Shown here in pieces: positions 42,214-54,000 of a stretch of DNA of 64,000 bases. The notes beneath the pieces are model-generated. The model searched no databases, was not told the origin of the DNA, and was given only the letters and a program-made list of their open reading frames with translations. The position numbers were made by a program, and so were the translations under genes. This DNA comes from Liolophura sinensis (taxonomy: Eukaryota > Mollusca > Polyplacophora > Chitonida > Chitonidae). Location: assembly GCF_032854445.1 (NCBI RefSeq), contig NC_088307.1, forward strand, positions 19,234,017 to 19,298,016. The letters are read 5' to 3'. How positions within the stretch are numbered: position 1 is the stretch's first letter; each line of letters opens with the position of its first letter.

Positions 42214-42488
42214 ATTTTGATTGATTTTTTTTTTTTTGATTGGTGTATTAAGCCGTACTCAAGAATATTTCACTTATACGACGGCGGCCAGCATTATGGT
42301 GGTGGAAACCGGGCACAGCCCGGGGGAAACCCACGACCATCCGCAGGTTGCTGGAAGACCTTCCCACTTACGGCCGGAGAGGAAGCCAGCATGAGCTGGA
42401 CTTGAACTCACAGCGACCGCATTGGTGAGAGGCTCCTGGGGTTATTACGCTGCGCTAGCGCGCTAACCGACTGAGCCACGGAGGCCCC
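42214..42488 (-). mobile_element. SINE family A, full length with 11-bp target duplication
   Basis: Complete element flanked by perfect GACGACATATG (42203-42213 and 42489-42499). A T-run precedes GATTGGTGTATTA. The head on the minus strand is GGGGCCTCCGTGGCTCAGTC. Confidence 0.96.
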
Positions 42489-43210
42489 GACGACATATGT
42501 ACGGCATACTTGTTCAATATACTGACACACTGGATATGAAGAGTTGCAGGCGGTTCGGCAGAGATAAGCTATTTTCTATAATACATGCATATAAATCAAA
42601 CACTTTCCGTAAATGACTAAGCTTGGGACCCTTTAAGGGTCGTCGTCTCTTTCTCAACATCTAGGCCCCATATATTGCACAAAAGCCCATTCGACAAAAT
42701 CGTACATACGGCCTTTAGTCCATTTCTTTTAGAGAGTCTCGCCTATCTCCAGCTGTCTGTAAAATCCGTCATAATCACTGCCAAGATTGCCTTTAGTTAG
42801 TGACACTTAACAACATAAGCTTTACACACGGATAATTTTGAAGTTCATATTCTTGCTGGGAAAATGAAGTAATAACGCTTTTTCTAATTCATAATGTTAA
42901 AGTCCTTAATTTCGGTTTCGATGGCAAGAACCAATTGCCTCGGGTCACGTCATAATTATTCACAAACCAGCATACTGGATATTGGGCGAATTTCATTATG
43001 TTTCAAAGAGGGGAACACCAGTTACCTGAACTGCTGTCGACTGCAGTAAACCGTGTCTCTGACTGCCATGTTTGAAATTCTTCGCATGTTTTTAATATAA
43101 TATAACCTTAATAAATGAATTTTACTTTATCTCTTGTAGTATATGATCTAATGGCAGTATAGTTTTAGAGATGGATGTTCGGGAATTAAAGCCATGTAGT
43201 CTATTCTCAG

Positions 43211-43481
43211 GGGGGCCTCCGTGGCTCAGTTGGTTAGCGCACTAGCGCAGCGTAATGACCCAAGAATCTCTCACCAATGCGGTCGCTGTGAGTTCAAGTC
43301 CAGCTCATGTTGGCTTCCTCTCCGGCCGTACGTGGGAAGGTCTGCCATCAACCTGCTGATGGTCGTGGGTTTCCCCTGGGCTCTGCCCGGTTTCCTCCCA
43401 CCATAATGTTGGCCGCCGTCGTATAAGTGAAATATTCTTGAGTACGGCGTAAAACACCAATCAAATAAATAAATACATAAA
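43211..43481 (+). mobile_element. SINE family A, full length with 11-bp target duplication
   Basis: Complete element flanked by perfect TCTATTCTCAG (43200-43210 and 43482-43492). The tail is AAATAAATAAATACATAAA. Very close to the copy at 42214, so both are young. Confidence 0.96.
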
Positions 43482-43494
43482 TCTATTCTCAGAG

Positions 43495-44770
43495 ACAGTA
43501 GTGTAGGCTGTGTTACTTCGTAGAGTTTGTTCTAACCGCTTGTTGGTGCAACAATTGTTAAAACAAATTACTCTCCACGTCCATTGTCCAGCATGCAACT
43601 TGTTTTTGAATAATTATGACGTCACCCGAGGCAATGAGCCATTGGTGTCGAGACTAAGCTTATGGAATTTAAAAGTATGAATTAGGAAAAGTATTCCAAC
43701 TGCAATTTCTTTGTAACAACATGGACTTCCAAAGTATCAGTGTGTATGAGCTTGGGTTGTTACGTGACACTGACTAAAAGCGATTTCAGAAGCGAGTATG
43801 ACAGATTTTTGACAGCTGAATATAGGCGACTCTGTAAAAGAAATGAACTTAGCTGCTAAAGCAGCAATGCCGGGGTTCAAGCAGGTATTTCCATCCTAGG
43901 CAACTTCACTTCCGGTTAACTGAACGGTGTCTGTATGCAATCGATGATAAACAACTTAACTAGAATGTGCATATTGTTCCTAGCCATCAATGTACATGGG
44001 GAATATTTTACACAATATGTACTTGCAAATATGCCAAACATAGTAAAGCTGCCTTTTCACATTTGGAAACCTTATAAGCTCTGTATTTATTGACACAGTT
44101 TAGCGATTTTAAACATGACAAAAGACACATGGAAATTTGAACGGAATAAGTTTCAACTAATACAGTTTGCTGTCACGTAACCTCCAAAATTGAAAAAAAT
44201 TGCACTTTTCTACACGTTGGTCGCACTTTACGACAAAACCATAAAGCATAGAAAAAAAAGAACTGATCTGCGATCAACATGTCAAATTCCTGCCAGGTGG
44301 TATAACGCATAATATACAAAATCAGAACAATTTTGGTCACGTCACGAATTCGGTTATCAGTGCATCTTAACAGCTTTCTTGATAAAACTGTAGGTTTTTG
44401 TCCGAACGTGGTTTATATGCATATTAGGTATCATTTTAATCGAATTAACCGTCATGGCAAAAAAAAAGATATCTAAACGCTTTTGCTGATGGCAACATGG
44501 TGGCAATAATAGATGGTCACACAAAGCGGTGACGTACACTACTGGTACTGCACGTGCACCTGCATGGCGGGAAATAGTTGAAACTTTTATCTAAGATGAG
44601 TTAGTCGGATGTGCCTACCTGGAAGGCCCTGAGTTTCAATCAAAATTGGCTGAAGTTGTTGCTTAACGTCAAACCGCATCAAATGATAAAGGCGCGCACT
44701 TTCCTTCGTCACCACTGTATGTAATCTGATTAGCATACTTTATACCATGAACGAATTCACGTTGTCAAGC
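43495..44770. other. No feature recognised
   Basis: AT-rich sequence with short chance frames only. Confidence 0.3.
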
Positions 44771-44775
44771 AAAGT

Positions 44776-45218
44776 GCCCATGTGTGAGAGGCCCCAAGTG
44801 TGAGGTGCCGTCATTGTGAGGTGTCCGCAATGTGAGGCGGCCTAGGAATGAGATGTCCTAAGTGTGAGGTGCCGTCATTGTGAGATGCCGCCATTGTGAG
44901 GTGCCCTTAGTGTGAGGTGTGCTCAGTGTGAGATTCCCTCACTGTGAGGTGGCCCAGGTGCGATGGTGTCAGATATCCATGTGTGAGATGTCCTAAGTTT
45001 GAGGTGCCCTCATTGTGAGGTGGCCTCATTGTGATACAGCCACAGTGTGATTTGGCCTGGGTGTGTTGATGTGAGATGCCCATGTGTGAGATGTACTAAG
45101 TGTATGACGTCCTAAGTGTGAGATGTCATCATTGGGAGGCGCCCTAAGTATGAGGTGACCGCTGTACGAGCTGTTCTCCGTGTGAGATGCCGTCAGAGTG
45201 ACGTGCCCACAGTGTGAA
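44776..45218. repeat. 16-bp minisatellite, about 27 degenerate copies
   Basis: TGTGAGGTGCCCTCAT-type units recur with 16-base spacing, with occasional insertions (for example around 44950-44980). Divergence between units is high, so it is older than the 37 bp and 52 bp arrays. Confidence 0.9.
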
Positions 45219-45321
45219 CTGCGATACAATAAAGCCTTGTCATCGGGATCAGTAGCGTGTTCCTGAGTTACAATCTAGCAACAGGCCTTAGGACGCGAAA
45301 CTGACTATTTCACAGGAACTA

Positions 45322-45520
45322 AGTGCTGGCCGAGTGGTAAAAGGTGCATGTCTCAATCACAAGGGCACACGACACGAGGTACCGGTTCGATTCCAGCCTA
45401 AAAGAGGGAATTTATATATTAATTTGCCTCCACTCTCCATGGTAATGAACGACGGTCCTATGACCATTAGCGCAGGCGCGTTAAGTCAACAGGCAAATCA
45501 ATAAAAAAAGTCAATATAGC
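45322..45520 (+). mobile_element. Candidate further tRNA-derived SINE
   Basis: 'GCTGGCCGAGTGGTAAAAGG' (A box) and 'TACCGGTTCGATTCCAGCC' (B box), followed by body and 'AGTCAACAGGCAAATCAATA' with an A-rich end. The head resembles a Leu/Ser-type tRNA by its GCCGAGTGG and long variable region, but lacks a credible acceptor stem, so I prefer a SINE over a tRNA gene. Confidence 0.5.
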
Positions 45521-45559
45521 AGGAAAAAGTAGAAAGGAATCATTTAACATCACCCAACA

Positions 45560-45963
45560 GACCACTTAAAACTATGCATAAATATACCTTCATTTATTTT
45601 TTTAGATTTTGTCAAGAGAGTTAAAGGAGCTCAAACATTTGACTTCTATGGTGGGTTTTATTGACCATACTGTCATAGGTTAGGAACTCTGACGTCACAG
45701 GAAGTTTATCCAACTCTAATCACCACACTGAATGTTGTAATAATACTTTTTAACCATGAATGAAAGATTACTGAAATAATGTTCCCCAAAATTCCTTCCT
45801 TCTGGTGAACATCAGCAAAAAAGGAGATGAGACGTCAGAGGACCTCGCTACCGTCAGCATAGCTCATAAAGCCCATCATAGATTTCAAATATTTGAATGC
45901 CATTTTAAAACATCTGAAAAAGTAAATGAAAGTTTTTTTAGGCATAGTTTTCAGTTGTCTTTA
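45560..45963. mobile_element. Foldback MITE family E, copy 2
   Basis: Left arm 'GACCACTTAAAACTATGCAT', 'AGAGAGTTAAAGGAGCTCAA', 'TGACTTCTATGGTGGG'. The right arm is the reverse complement: 'ATCATAGATTTCAAATATTT', 'GGCATAGTTTTCAGTTGTC'. It matches both arms of 10711-11043. Confidence 0.75.
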
Positions 45964-46519
45964 TGATGAACTTATCTTTGTATTTTAGCTTTCTTTTACT
46001 TTAATTCGATTCATGACACGCGTTTGTTTACTTGGTAAGGTGAAGTTGTTTACTTAATATATATGGCGCTATTCTCTACATCACGTGCTGCAGGTATTGG
46101 CTCTCCTGGAAACATGTTGTCTAATGCGGGAAGCAATTAAAAATTTCGCTACTTCATGAAATGTACTAAATAAACACACTGATAACTATGATAATAGTTC
46201 CCCGCACCTGTTGACACTTACACTATCCAGCTTTTGTTCACAGACAGGGCCATGATGTTCTTCAGAAATCGGCAAACTGCTGTGTGTTGAGATATTACAT
46301 GGACACAGTGGGGAACTAACGCTTTGTGGTCGAACAGCTAACATTTCAGCCACAAAAGCGGTACCTTGCGACAAGACACAGTATATGTACACATACTTAA
46401 ATCACTTCTCGTTGGTTAATGGGGCACAACTTTAAGTTCTACCCAAATACATGCTTAAGTTTCACGAATTTCCGACAGAGGCAGAATAAGGCGAGGGGCA
46501 CTTCCCATGGGCCTGGTGT

Positions 46520-46655
46520 CAATATGTTGAATAAATGAGTGATTGATTAGGGTTTAACATCGGCAGTATTTCAGCCATGTTTTGGCGAATAAACATAATT
46601 TGAGTGGGTCATCATATTTGGTGTCTTCGCCGTGGCGTTCCAGTGAGACAACGCC
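46520..46655 (-). mobile_element. SINE family B fragment
   Basis: 'GAGTGATTGATTAGGGTTTA', 'ACATCGGCAGTATTTCAGCC', 'TTTGGTGTCTTCGCCGTGG'. Confidence 0.55.
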
Positions 46656-47103
46656 ATAAAAATTGTGTGCCTTCATGACATGATTGGGACAGGCCTTCTT
46701 AATCTTCTTAATCGTCGTGGTTATGGCAGATACGGGAAGAAAAAGAAAGAAACAAACAAAAAGCTAGGTTGACCGTTGGAGGTACACAGTTACAAATACA
46801 GTCTAATATTAGTTCTTTCCAAAAAATAATGTGTTACAATGAATGGGAAGTGTTATCTCAGTGATGCTAGAATATATTCTGTTATTGCAGGAGATTATTC
46901 TGTTAAATATAACGCACATATTCTATCAAATCAACATAATGATTTTGTGAGACTAACGTTGAGAGATAGTATGTTGAATATTACACAAGATCTTGTAATT
47001 ATAGCATATATAATGTATACTATACATTCTAGCATAGCTCAGACAACAGACTTTCTGTTAAAATTAACAGATCATCTTTTTAGTGTATTATTTCAGAACA
47101 GCC

Positions 47104-47293
47104 CAGGGCCCGATTCTCCAAATCCCCTTTCCTGACTTCAGTGAAATTTTTGGCACTGGAATTTAGACATTTTTATCTTAAGACGACAACTGATGAGGGG
47201 AACAAACTTTTGATATCTAAAGTTCCAAACCTAGCCTTCAGATCGGATTTCAAATTTTGACTTTTGTCGTAAATGGCTTTGTGGAACCCGGAT
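47104..47293. mobile_element. Candidate MITE with GGGCCC-type ends
   Basis: Start 'GGGCCCGATTCTCCAAA'; reverse complement of the end 'CCGGGTTCCACAAAGCC'. The pairing is imperfect. It lies 185 bp before the clearer element at 47477. Confidence 0.4.
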
Positions 47294-47476
47294 AATTACT
47301 TTCCTAAAACATCAGCCTCGTCTTTGCTCATGTTATATTGTGCAATACCGGTAAATAATATTAATAAACTTTAAAAAGCGGCCCGCATTATATTTCTTTT
47401 TAAAACATTATCGTTTTCACTCTATAAACAACGCGGGTTACCGTTCGAGTCTAATATTTACTGAAAAGGAATCAGC

Positions 47477-47625
47477 GGGGCCCGTTGTACAAAAGTGTAT
47501 TAGCAGTTAAGTCCAGTATTAACTTAAGTCTGGACTAAAGTCGCATTATTTTTTTGTATTAGTCCAGGACTGGTATTATGTTGTTTTAAGTCTTAACTTC
47601 TAATACAATAACAACCGGTCCCTGA
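47477..47625. mobile_element. Palindromic MITE
   Basis: Start 'GGGGCCCGTTGTACAAAAGT' and reverse complement of the end 'GGGACCGGTTGTTATTGTAT' pair. Inward, 'GTATTAGCAGTTAAG' pairs with 'GTATTAGAAGTTAAG' and the centre has 'AGTCTGGACTAA' opposite 'TTAGTCCAGGACT'. It is nearly one long hairpin of 149 bp. Confidence 0.75.
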
Positions 47626-47766
47626 GAGCTGTTCTTGTTAAATACAGAAAATTTGATATGATTAACGGATATGGTTTTAACTGCAAAAAGCTCCGGCATA
47701 TAACTCGAAACCACTTGGTTTCTATCATGTACAAACTGACCGCCATTTTACAAATGGCATTTTCTT

Positions 47767-47930
47767 TAAAATATTTATTTATTTATTTATTTGATTTGTG
47801 TTTTACGCCGTACTGAAGAATATTTCACTTATACGACTGCGGTCATCATTATGGTGGGAGGAAACCGGGCAGAGCCCGGAGGAAACCCACGACCATCAGC
47901 AGGTTACTGACGGACTTTCCCACGTACTGA
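47767..47930 (-). mobile_element. SINE family A, 5'-truncated copy
   Basis: (TTTA)n, 'GTTTTACGCCGTACTGAAGA', 'GGTGGGAGGAAACCGGGCAG', ending at 'CTTTCCCACGTAC'. Confidence 0.9.
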
Positions 47931-48684
47931 TGTTAAATAACAATGGAATAAATAGATCAAATAAATCTGTGTACTTTTGTGTTTATATTATCTACTGAGT
48001 TACCTCTTTATTGTTTGAGACACAAGACTGGAGAATATCGCCCATATGTTTCTAAAGCTGCAGACGATTGTTATAGAAACGAGTCCAAATCAATCCGTAT
48101 AACGACATAAACGGCATATAAAACAAATTGTCCGGATTTTTTTACTGCTATTTGGATATAAATATATGATTAAACTATAATAAGTAAATCACATTTCGGA
48201 AACCCTGTTCAATAATATTTGGCATTAAACTTGAAGCCTTTGCATCTAATTTTTGAACATTTGAAAAACCAGGAGATACATTTTAAGGGCTCCTGTGCTG
48301 TGTCTAACCAACACACTATTTTCACATGTAACACTTTCGACCAGAGCAGAACTCATGTATTGTATTGGATATGAAAATTCTTCAGTTTCAAAATCTAATT
48401 TAATTATCTGCTATCAACAGTTGAATTTATGTCCGTTCCACTGTTGGATATATAGTTCACCATTTTCCATGAAACGTATCCTTTATCACTCCCGCCCCTC
48501 TCCCCTCCCCTTAGTTATACTCAGCATTTTGCGACCAGCGATTCCCATTCTTCTGCCTTTATATCGTCCTAAATACCACTATCCTAGGCCTGTACATCAG
48601 GGAGAGCGATACACTTCAACTCTTGGCTGTAAACTGCTTGAATAGATTTTTCTTCCATCGATATAAGAAGAACTAATACCGCTT

Positions 48685-49003
48685 CGGTGACCTAATGTCC
48701 TCGAAGTCCGAAAAGTCGAGATTAACCCGGATCGGGTGATACCAAAGACTTTAAAAATGGTACTTGCTGCTACCTCGCTTGGCACTCAACACAGCGAGGT
48801 TAGAACAAGTAAACAGGACTAGTTGGCCTGGTGTCAATATAGTGTGACTGAGTGAGGTGACATATCTGGCGTCTTCGGCAACACTTGGCGGCATGGATTC
48901 GCCCTGCGACAAGAAGGCAAAGCCTATGTAAATACACTTGGTTATTCCCCTTCGTCTTTTGACTGAAAAATTGTAAAGTACGACGTAAAACCCAAAGCAT
49001 ATA
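48685..49003 (+). mobile_element. SINE family B, near full length
   Basis: 'GATACCAAAGACTTTAAAAA', 'GGTACTTGCTGCTACCTCGC', 'CTGGTGTCAATATAGTGTGA', 'AAATTGTAAAGTACGACG', 'AAAACCCAAAGCATATATA'. The tRNA-like head is weak. Confidence 0.85.
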
Positions 49004-49017
49004 TACATATATACACA

Positions 49018-49243
49018 AAAATAGACTACAGAACATAGAGTAAAACCAGATCAGTGATGACAGTGTGATAGCTTGACAAATGGTTACACGCGAAAGGTGC
49101 ATGAAATACGCCCTCTTGTCAGTTTACCTCAGTTGGGGCTTTAATTTAACTGTTCTTGTAAATGTTTAAATAGTAGCAAATTATGCACCTCATAGCACCA
49201 TGGTTTGAGAAGAATTAGGAACAAAATACAGTGATTTTAATGG

Positions 49244-49314
<71 letters not shown>

Positions 49315-49352
49315 ATTTATTTATTGATTTGATTGGTGTTTTACGCCGTACT

Positions 49353-49406
<54 letters not shown>

Positions 49407-49435
49407 CACGTCACTGATCGGCACAGTACTTGAAA
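49018..49435 (-). repeat. Family C copy interrupted by a (TA)n / SINE-A / (TA)n block
   Basis: 'ACATAGAGTAAAACCAGATC' to 'CAGTGATTTTAATGGCA' is family C. It is broken by a (TA)n tract (49246-49310), a 40-base reversed SINE-A tail (49311-49353, 'TGATTGGTGTTTTACGCCG') and a second (TA)n (49354-49402). It resumes at 'TTACACGTCACTGATCGG'. Confidence 0.75.
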
Positions 49436-49975
49436 TGAAAGCACGACTGAGACAGAAATCAAAGACTTCAAAGACTAAATAATTTTAACGGTGCTGGCAC
49501 ATGTTATGTGCCGTCAGTTTCTAAATTTAGCTTGCCACTGTTTACATACGCTGGGTTCAGCGCCTGCTGTCTGCCTCTACCTTAGAATATTCCAGAATGC
49601 GCTCAGTTCGGTGCCTGTTTGTTTACATCAAGTGTTCAGGAATTTTCTTATTCTAGCCATCTCTTTATAATACAGACAGTTTGGGTCGTAACATCCAGTA
49701 ATATCCATTGTGAATTTATAGCCAAAATGAAGATGAGTCATAAAATAATAAATCACAGTAGAGTGAGTGAGTGATTGAGTGAGTGCTTGGGGCACTTTCA
49801 GTAGAATGTTCTTGGGTACATTACTACATAAATCATGAGGCGATTTTGGTGTTGTATAACGTATACAGTAGCAGGTTTCAAAGCTGAGACAATGAGGCCG
49901 ACGCTGGCTAAGTTATCTAGTGGACGACAGGCCCTTCATCTGTGAATTCATCTGTAGCTGGTTTTGTCAGGGGAG

Positions 49976-50075
49976 GGCCTCGCTGGCTCAGACTGCTAAA
50001 GTGCTAACTATCTGCGACTTTCAGAACCTCGAACAATGGGGTCGAGTGTTCGAACCCAGCTCTTGCTGTTTACCG
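49976..50075 (+). mobile_element. SINE head fragment, tRNA-like
   Basis: 'GGGCCTCGCTGGCTCAGACT' (A box) and 'GAGTGTTCGAACCCAGCTC' (B box), then unrelated sequence that soon joins a piece of family C ('CACTTCAGTTAGGGTTTTAT'). Confidence 0.6.
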
Positions 50076-50204
50076 ATACGGTGTTAACAGGAATCAAGAA
50101 AACTCAGGATTTCATAGCGTCCGGATCATTACGTAAGTTATGGCGGTGTAATCTGGCCTCTTGTCATTTCACTTCAGTTAGGGTTTTATTCTGTTTACGT
50201 AAAT

Positions 50205-50505
50205 GCTTTGATTTATTTATTTATTTAATTGGTGTTTTTAAGTTTTATTGTTGGAGGAAACCAGAGAACCCGAGGTCAAAATCACCAACAAATTTTCCCA
50301 CATGTGACGTACAGATATGCACAACATGTTTCTGAAACACTAGACTGCGCAAACGGGCTTATTGTCACCTAGGTCCCACAGGCAGTGAGGACGGGGAACC
50401 TGCAAATGCCCTGCCCAAGGCCGGATTTGAACATGTACGTCGTGTGCCCTATATATCGACAGAAAGACAGGCGTCTCTAACCACTATCCCCATCCTGTAT
50501 CGCTT
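50205..50505 (-). mobile_element. SINE family D copy, reversed, with tRNA-like end
   Basis: 'TTAATTGGTGTTTTTAAG', 'TTGTTGGAGGAAACCAG', 'TTCCCACATGTGACGTACAG', and a reversed head with 'AAGGCCGGATTTGAACATG' and 'GTCTCTAACCACTATCCCC'. Confidence 0.6.
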
Positions 50506-50507
50506 AT

Positions 50508-50655
50508 GTTTATTTATTTGATTGGTGTTTTACGTCGTACTCAAGAATATTTCACTCATACGAGGGCGGCCAGCACTAAGGTGGAGGTGGGGGGGGGGGG
50601 GGGGGGGGGGAATCCACGGTCATACCTACACTGCTGCAAGACTTTCCCACGTATG
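50508..50655 (-). mobile_element. SINE family A, truncated, with a 22-base G run
   Basis: 'GATTGGTGTTTTACGTCG', 'CTCAAGAATATTTCACTCAT', 'GCGGCCAGCACTAAGG', then G22 (50589-50610) where normal copies have GGTGGGAGGAAACCGGG, then 'CTTTCCCACGTATG'. Confidence 0.85.
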
Positions 50656-50659
50656 TAAG

Positions 50660-52475
50660 TCTATATGTGTGTACGCGTGTTTTATGGATATGCATGCATG
50701 ATTGATATTACTAAGAATAAAGGAAGACACATTTGTCCTTTTCTTTCTCCTGGGAAGTAAATAAAGAAGCTCAGTCTTACAGTACTTGTAAAATGCCACT
50801 ACAGACCCCAACTGAACACGCAATAGGTGTTCAGAAATTTCGCCGATTTGGAGTGCTCAAAATCAAACCACACTATGCGTCCGTGTGAATAAAGCTATAT
50901 AGCGCATATAATGAAATAAAATCCTAATAAAGTATACCAGAAAAAACACTAATGATGACAAAAAATCTGGTGGTTATCCTACCCATGCAAAAGAGGACTT
51001 TGTATGCGACTGTAGGCCAATGTACTGATGATATATGTACCACATTCTTCCAGTCAAGGGCTCTGTGTCGTGTGATCTATATTCAGTTTCCATGCGGTTA
51101 ACCATGGTAACTAGGTCGCATTGAAATAGAAATGATTATGCGCTATTCGACTTGATCCATACATATACAGACCCACATTCTTGCCCCACTTCATAATAAT
51201 ACCCCAAACGTTTTCTTATATTTCTTATTTAATTTACCGCTTTATTTTTATGAAGAAATGAATTTATTTTCGTCCTTCTCGGCAGCCTTATGCTATCATT
51301 CTATCACTGCAACAGAAAAAGTAAGCCTGGTAATTTATCAGATACACCTCCTACTAACCGATGCTGGATTCCTTTATAGGTTTGATTTAGCTGACTGTAT
51401 ATACCGAACACGGAGCCAGTGGTTCCGTGACGGTGGGTTCGTGCGATAAACGGAACAGCCGGCGTGGCCTTGTAATCGAGGCCAGGCTTTCGGGTTAGAG
51501 GCTGCAACAACAGATTACGCGCGTGCCATCGGGTGTAATCCCCTTCGTGGAGAATGGACGCCTGACTTATTGACGTAGTTGCGTAAACAAATTCTTCGCG
51601 CTTCGCTAGGTTTTCTTTGTTCTCAGTTGTTGTTTAAGTCTCTGTAAATCAGCTCAAATCATCAAAACAAGGGATGACTCGTTGTGAAAGGACTTTTGGT
51701 GCATAGCAAAGGCTCTTGATTGAAAATCGATATGTTTCGTGGGTCCGTTAAAACTCCAGAAAATTCTCTCGCTTCAAAGAAGAGTCCTTTTTCTGAATTT
51801 TGTCTCAAATTAAAATGTATCAATTTAAAATGGACAAATTGGATGCTTTTTGGTTTGCTTTTAGCTTTTTCTCAAACGTACAGTTATGTAGACCATATGT
51901 GAGACCCAGGAGTGTGCCACGCATCACACAATTCTTTGAGTGTGTTTACTAATCACAGTTCATTTAATTAAACTACAAGATGTTCAGTTTGAGTGGTATT
52001 TGTCAAATCAGACACTAAACTGTACTCAAAAGGATATGTGAACAGTTCTTAACTGTATGTGAATGAACTCACTGCATATCATTAAGCGAATTTTGAATAG
52101 CTCAATTGATATGTTGGATTATGCTTTAAATTTAATTAGACAACTACAACACTTCTTGTGACAGATACTATACACCTAGTCGTGACTAATAAGTCAGTTT
52201 TATGTATAAAACCATATTCATATGGTTTTATATATTCATATATGTATGTCTGGTATTAAAATGTTGTTAGGATTAATTACACTGTTCTACAGTTAATTGA
52301 AGGTGAAACAATTAATTGAAGGTGAAACAAGTAATTGCAACGCTATCAAAATCTATACATCAGAGATATCTATTCCACAGACAAAAAAATCACTAGAGAT
52401 AGAAAAAATAACTGATTTCCAGTGATGTTTCATAAGAAGCAAATACAATCATCAATAACAGCAAGAACTGGGAAG
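50660..52475. other. No gene recognised
   Basis: AT-rich. A perfect 12-bp hairpin is at 52205-52232 (TATAAAACCATA, loop TTCA). A short tandem duplication is at about 52293-52335 ('ATTAATTGAAGGTGAAACAA'). Confidence 0.35.
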
Positions 52476-52480
52476 AAGAT

Positions 52481-52692
52481 AAGATTTATTTATTTATTTA
52501 TTTATTTATTTATTTGATTGGTGTTTTACGCCGTACTCAAGAATATTTCACTTGTGCGACGGCGGCCAGCATTATGGTCGGAGGAAACCGGGCAGAGCCC
52601 GGAGGAAACCACGACCATCCCCAGGTTGCTGCAAACCTTCCCCCGTACGGCCGGAGAGGAAGCCAGCATGAGCTGGACTTGAACTCACAGAA
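52481..52692 (-). mobile_element. SINE family A, head-truncated copy
   Basis: (TTTA)n, 'GTTTTACGCCGTACTCAAGA', core, and 'GAAGCCAGCATGAGCTGGAC', ending at the B-box region 'TTGAACTCACAG'. AGATAAGA-like flanks on both sides hint at a target duplication. Confidence 0.92.
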
Positions 52693-52904
52693 TAAGATAA
52701 GAAGGTGGAGAACGACTTTACAGCGATAATTCCTTAACGGCAAAATATAATCCGCAGAACAACACCTACTTGATGCCTGAAAAACGCTTGTAAAAACCTT
52801 TTCATATACAGTCGCGCGCATGCGTGCTGTGTGACCAGACAGTCCTCAGCAAGGAATAAGTCCACAAAACATACAAGAAGAAACAAATACATGATAAAAA
52901 AGAA

Positions 52905-53050
52905 CAGCCTAGAGAGTAAAACCAGAGGAGAAATTTGTAATCTACGACATTGTATTTATTTGCCTACAGTTTTGTTTTGATAAAATCGCAGTTTTAATTA
53001 AGCTAAACTCAGAACAGTTTCAATCTAACGATACTGAAAAGGACGTAACC
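52905..53050 (-). repeat. Family C, diverged copy
   Basis: 'TAGAGAGTAAAACCAGAGG' followed by weak similarity. Confidence 0.45.
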
Positions 53051-53444
53051 GGACATAGATGGGCGAAGAAACTTTTGAGCTTCGCCGTGCAGCTGCAAAG
53101 ATTCCTTTCAGTGTTAAGTACCATTCTCAGCAACTGCATAGGGCGAATTCCCTCAAACCCCGGTTTTCATTTATAAGTGAGTCCAAATCTGAAACGATAT
53201 CTTGTTTTCTATGTTCTAACATTCTGCTGGTGGCCTAAGTGTTCCTAAGGCCTGGTTCCTTTGGATTGTTTTAATACTGGTGTTTATTTACTAAACGTGA
53301 CGTCAAGATAGCATCCTAAGGAATTAAAGATCAGTCAGGTGTAATAAATTACTATAATCACCATTGCATATTTTATTTATTTTACCTGATCCCGATTATG
53401 GTATGCTACTGAGGGACACTTGCACCTACTGTTAGGTGCAAGTG

Positions 53445-54000
53445 ACTAAGCATTTACGTGAACAGTTATAATAAAAACCTTGACACATTTACCAACTATC
53501 ACGCTCTAGTTGCTCCCCTAGTTTTGCTCTCTGTACATGCTGTAATCTATAGTTTTACTCTCCATATCGGTGTCTTTTGTATTGAATGCCAGCATAAACT
53601 GGTATTCTCCTGATCGACTGTAAATCCCCGAGATATGGACTCCTAGTATTGTTTCCACGTAAACAGTTTTGAAATATGATCAAGAGATATCACTTTAAGC
53701 TGGGACTAACATAACACATTTTAGTAATTTTGGACCAGTGACGTGTAATTATTGTATTGAATATCAATGGATTTGTGTTACCTAATTCTACTTAAGCCAT
53801 GGTGCTAGGGGGGCGTTTGTGAATTACAACTACAAGTATTTGTGCATTTACATAAACGGTTAGAATAAAACCTTAACTGAGGAGAACTGACAAGAGTATT
53901 TCTTCGGTTACATGTGACCATTTGCAAACCATCAACTGTCGTTGCTGCTTTTTTTTCACTCTCACTGTAGTTTTTTTTGTGTTTGTGGTAATGCAATTTT
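53445..54000 (+). repeat. Family C, one or two adjacent copies
   Basis: 'GTGAACAGTTATAATAAAAA' and 'CACATTTACCAACTATCACG' (first); 'CTAATTCTACTTAAGCCATG', 'GGTTAGAATAAAACCTTAAC', 'GAACTGACAAGAG' and 'CATTTGCAAACC' (second). Confidence 0.7.

Noticed and set aside
43211-43310. tRNA genes at SINE heads (A- and B-box-like motifs)
   Set aside because: The boxes are about 75 bases apart with no cloverleaf, and the same head occurs in many dispersed copies followed by the same body and tail.
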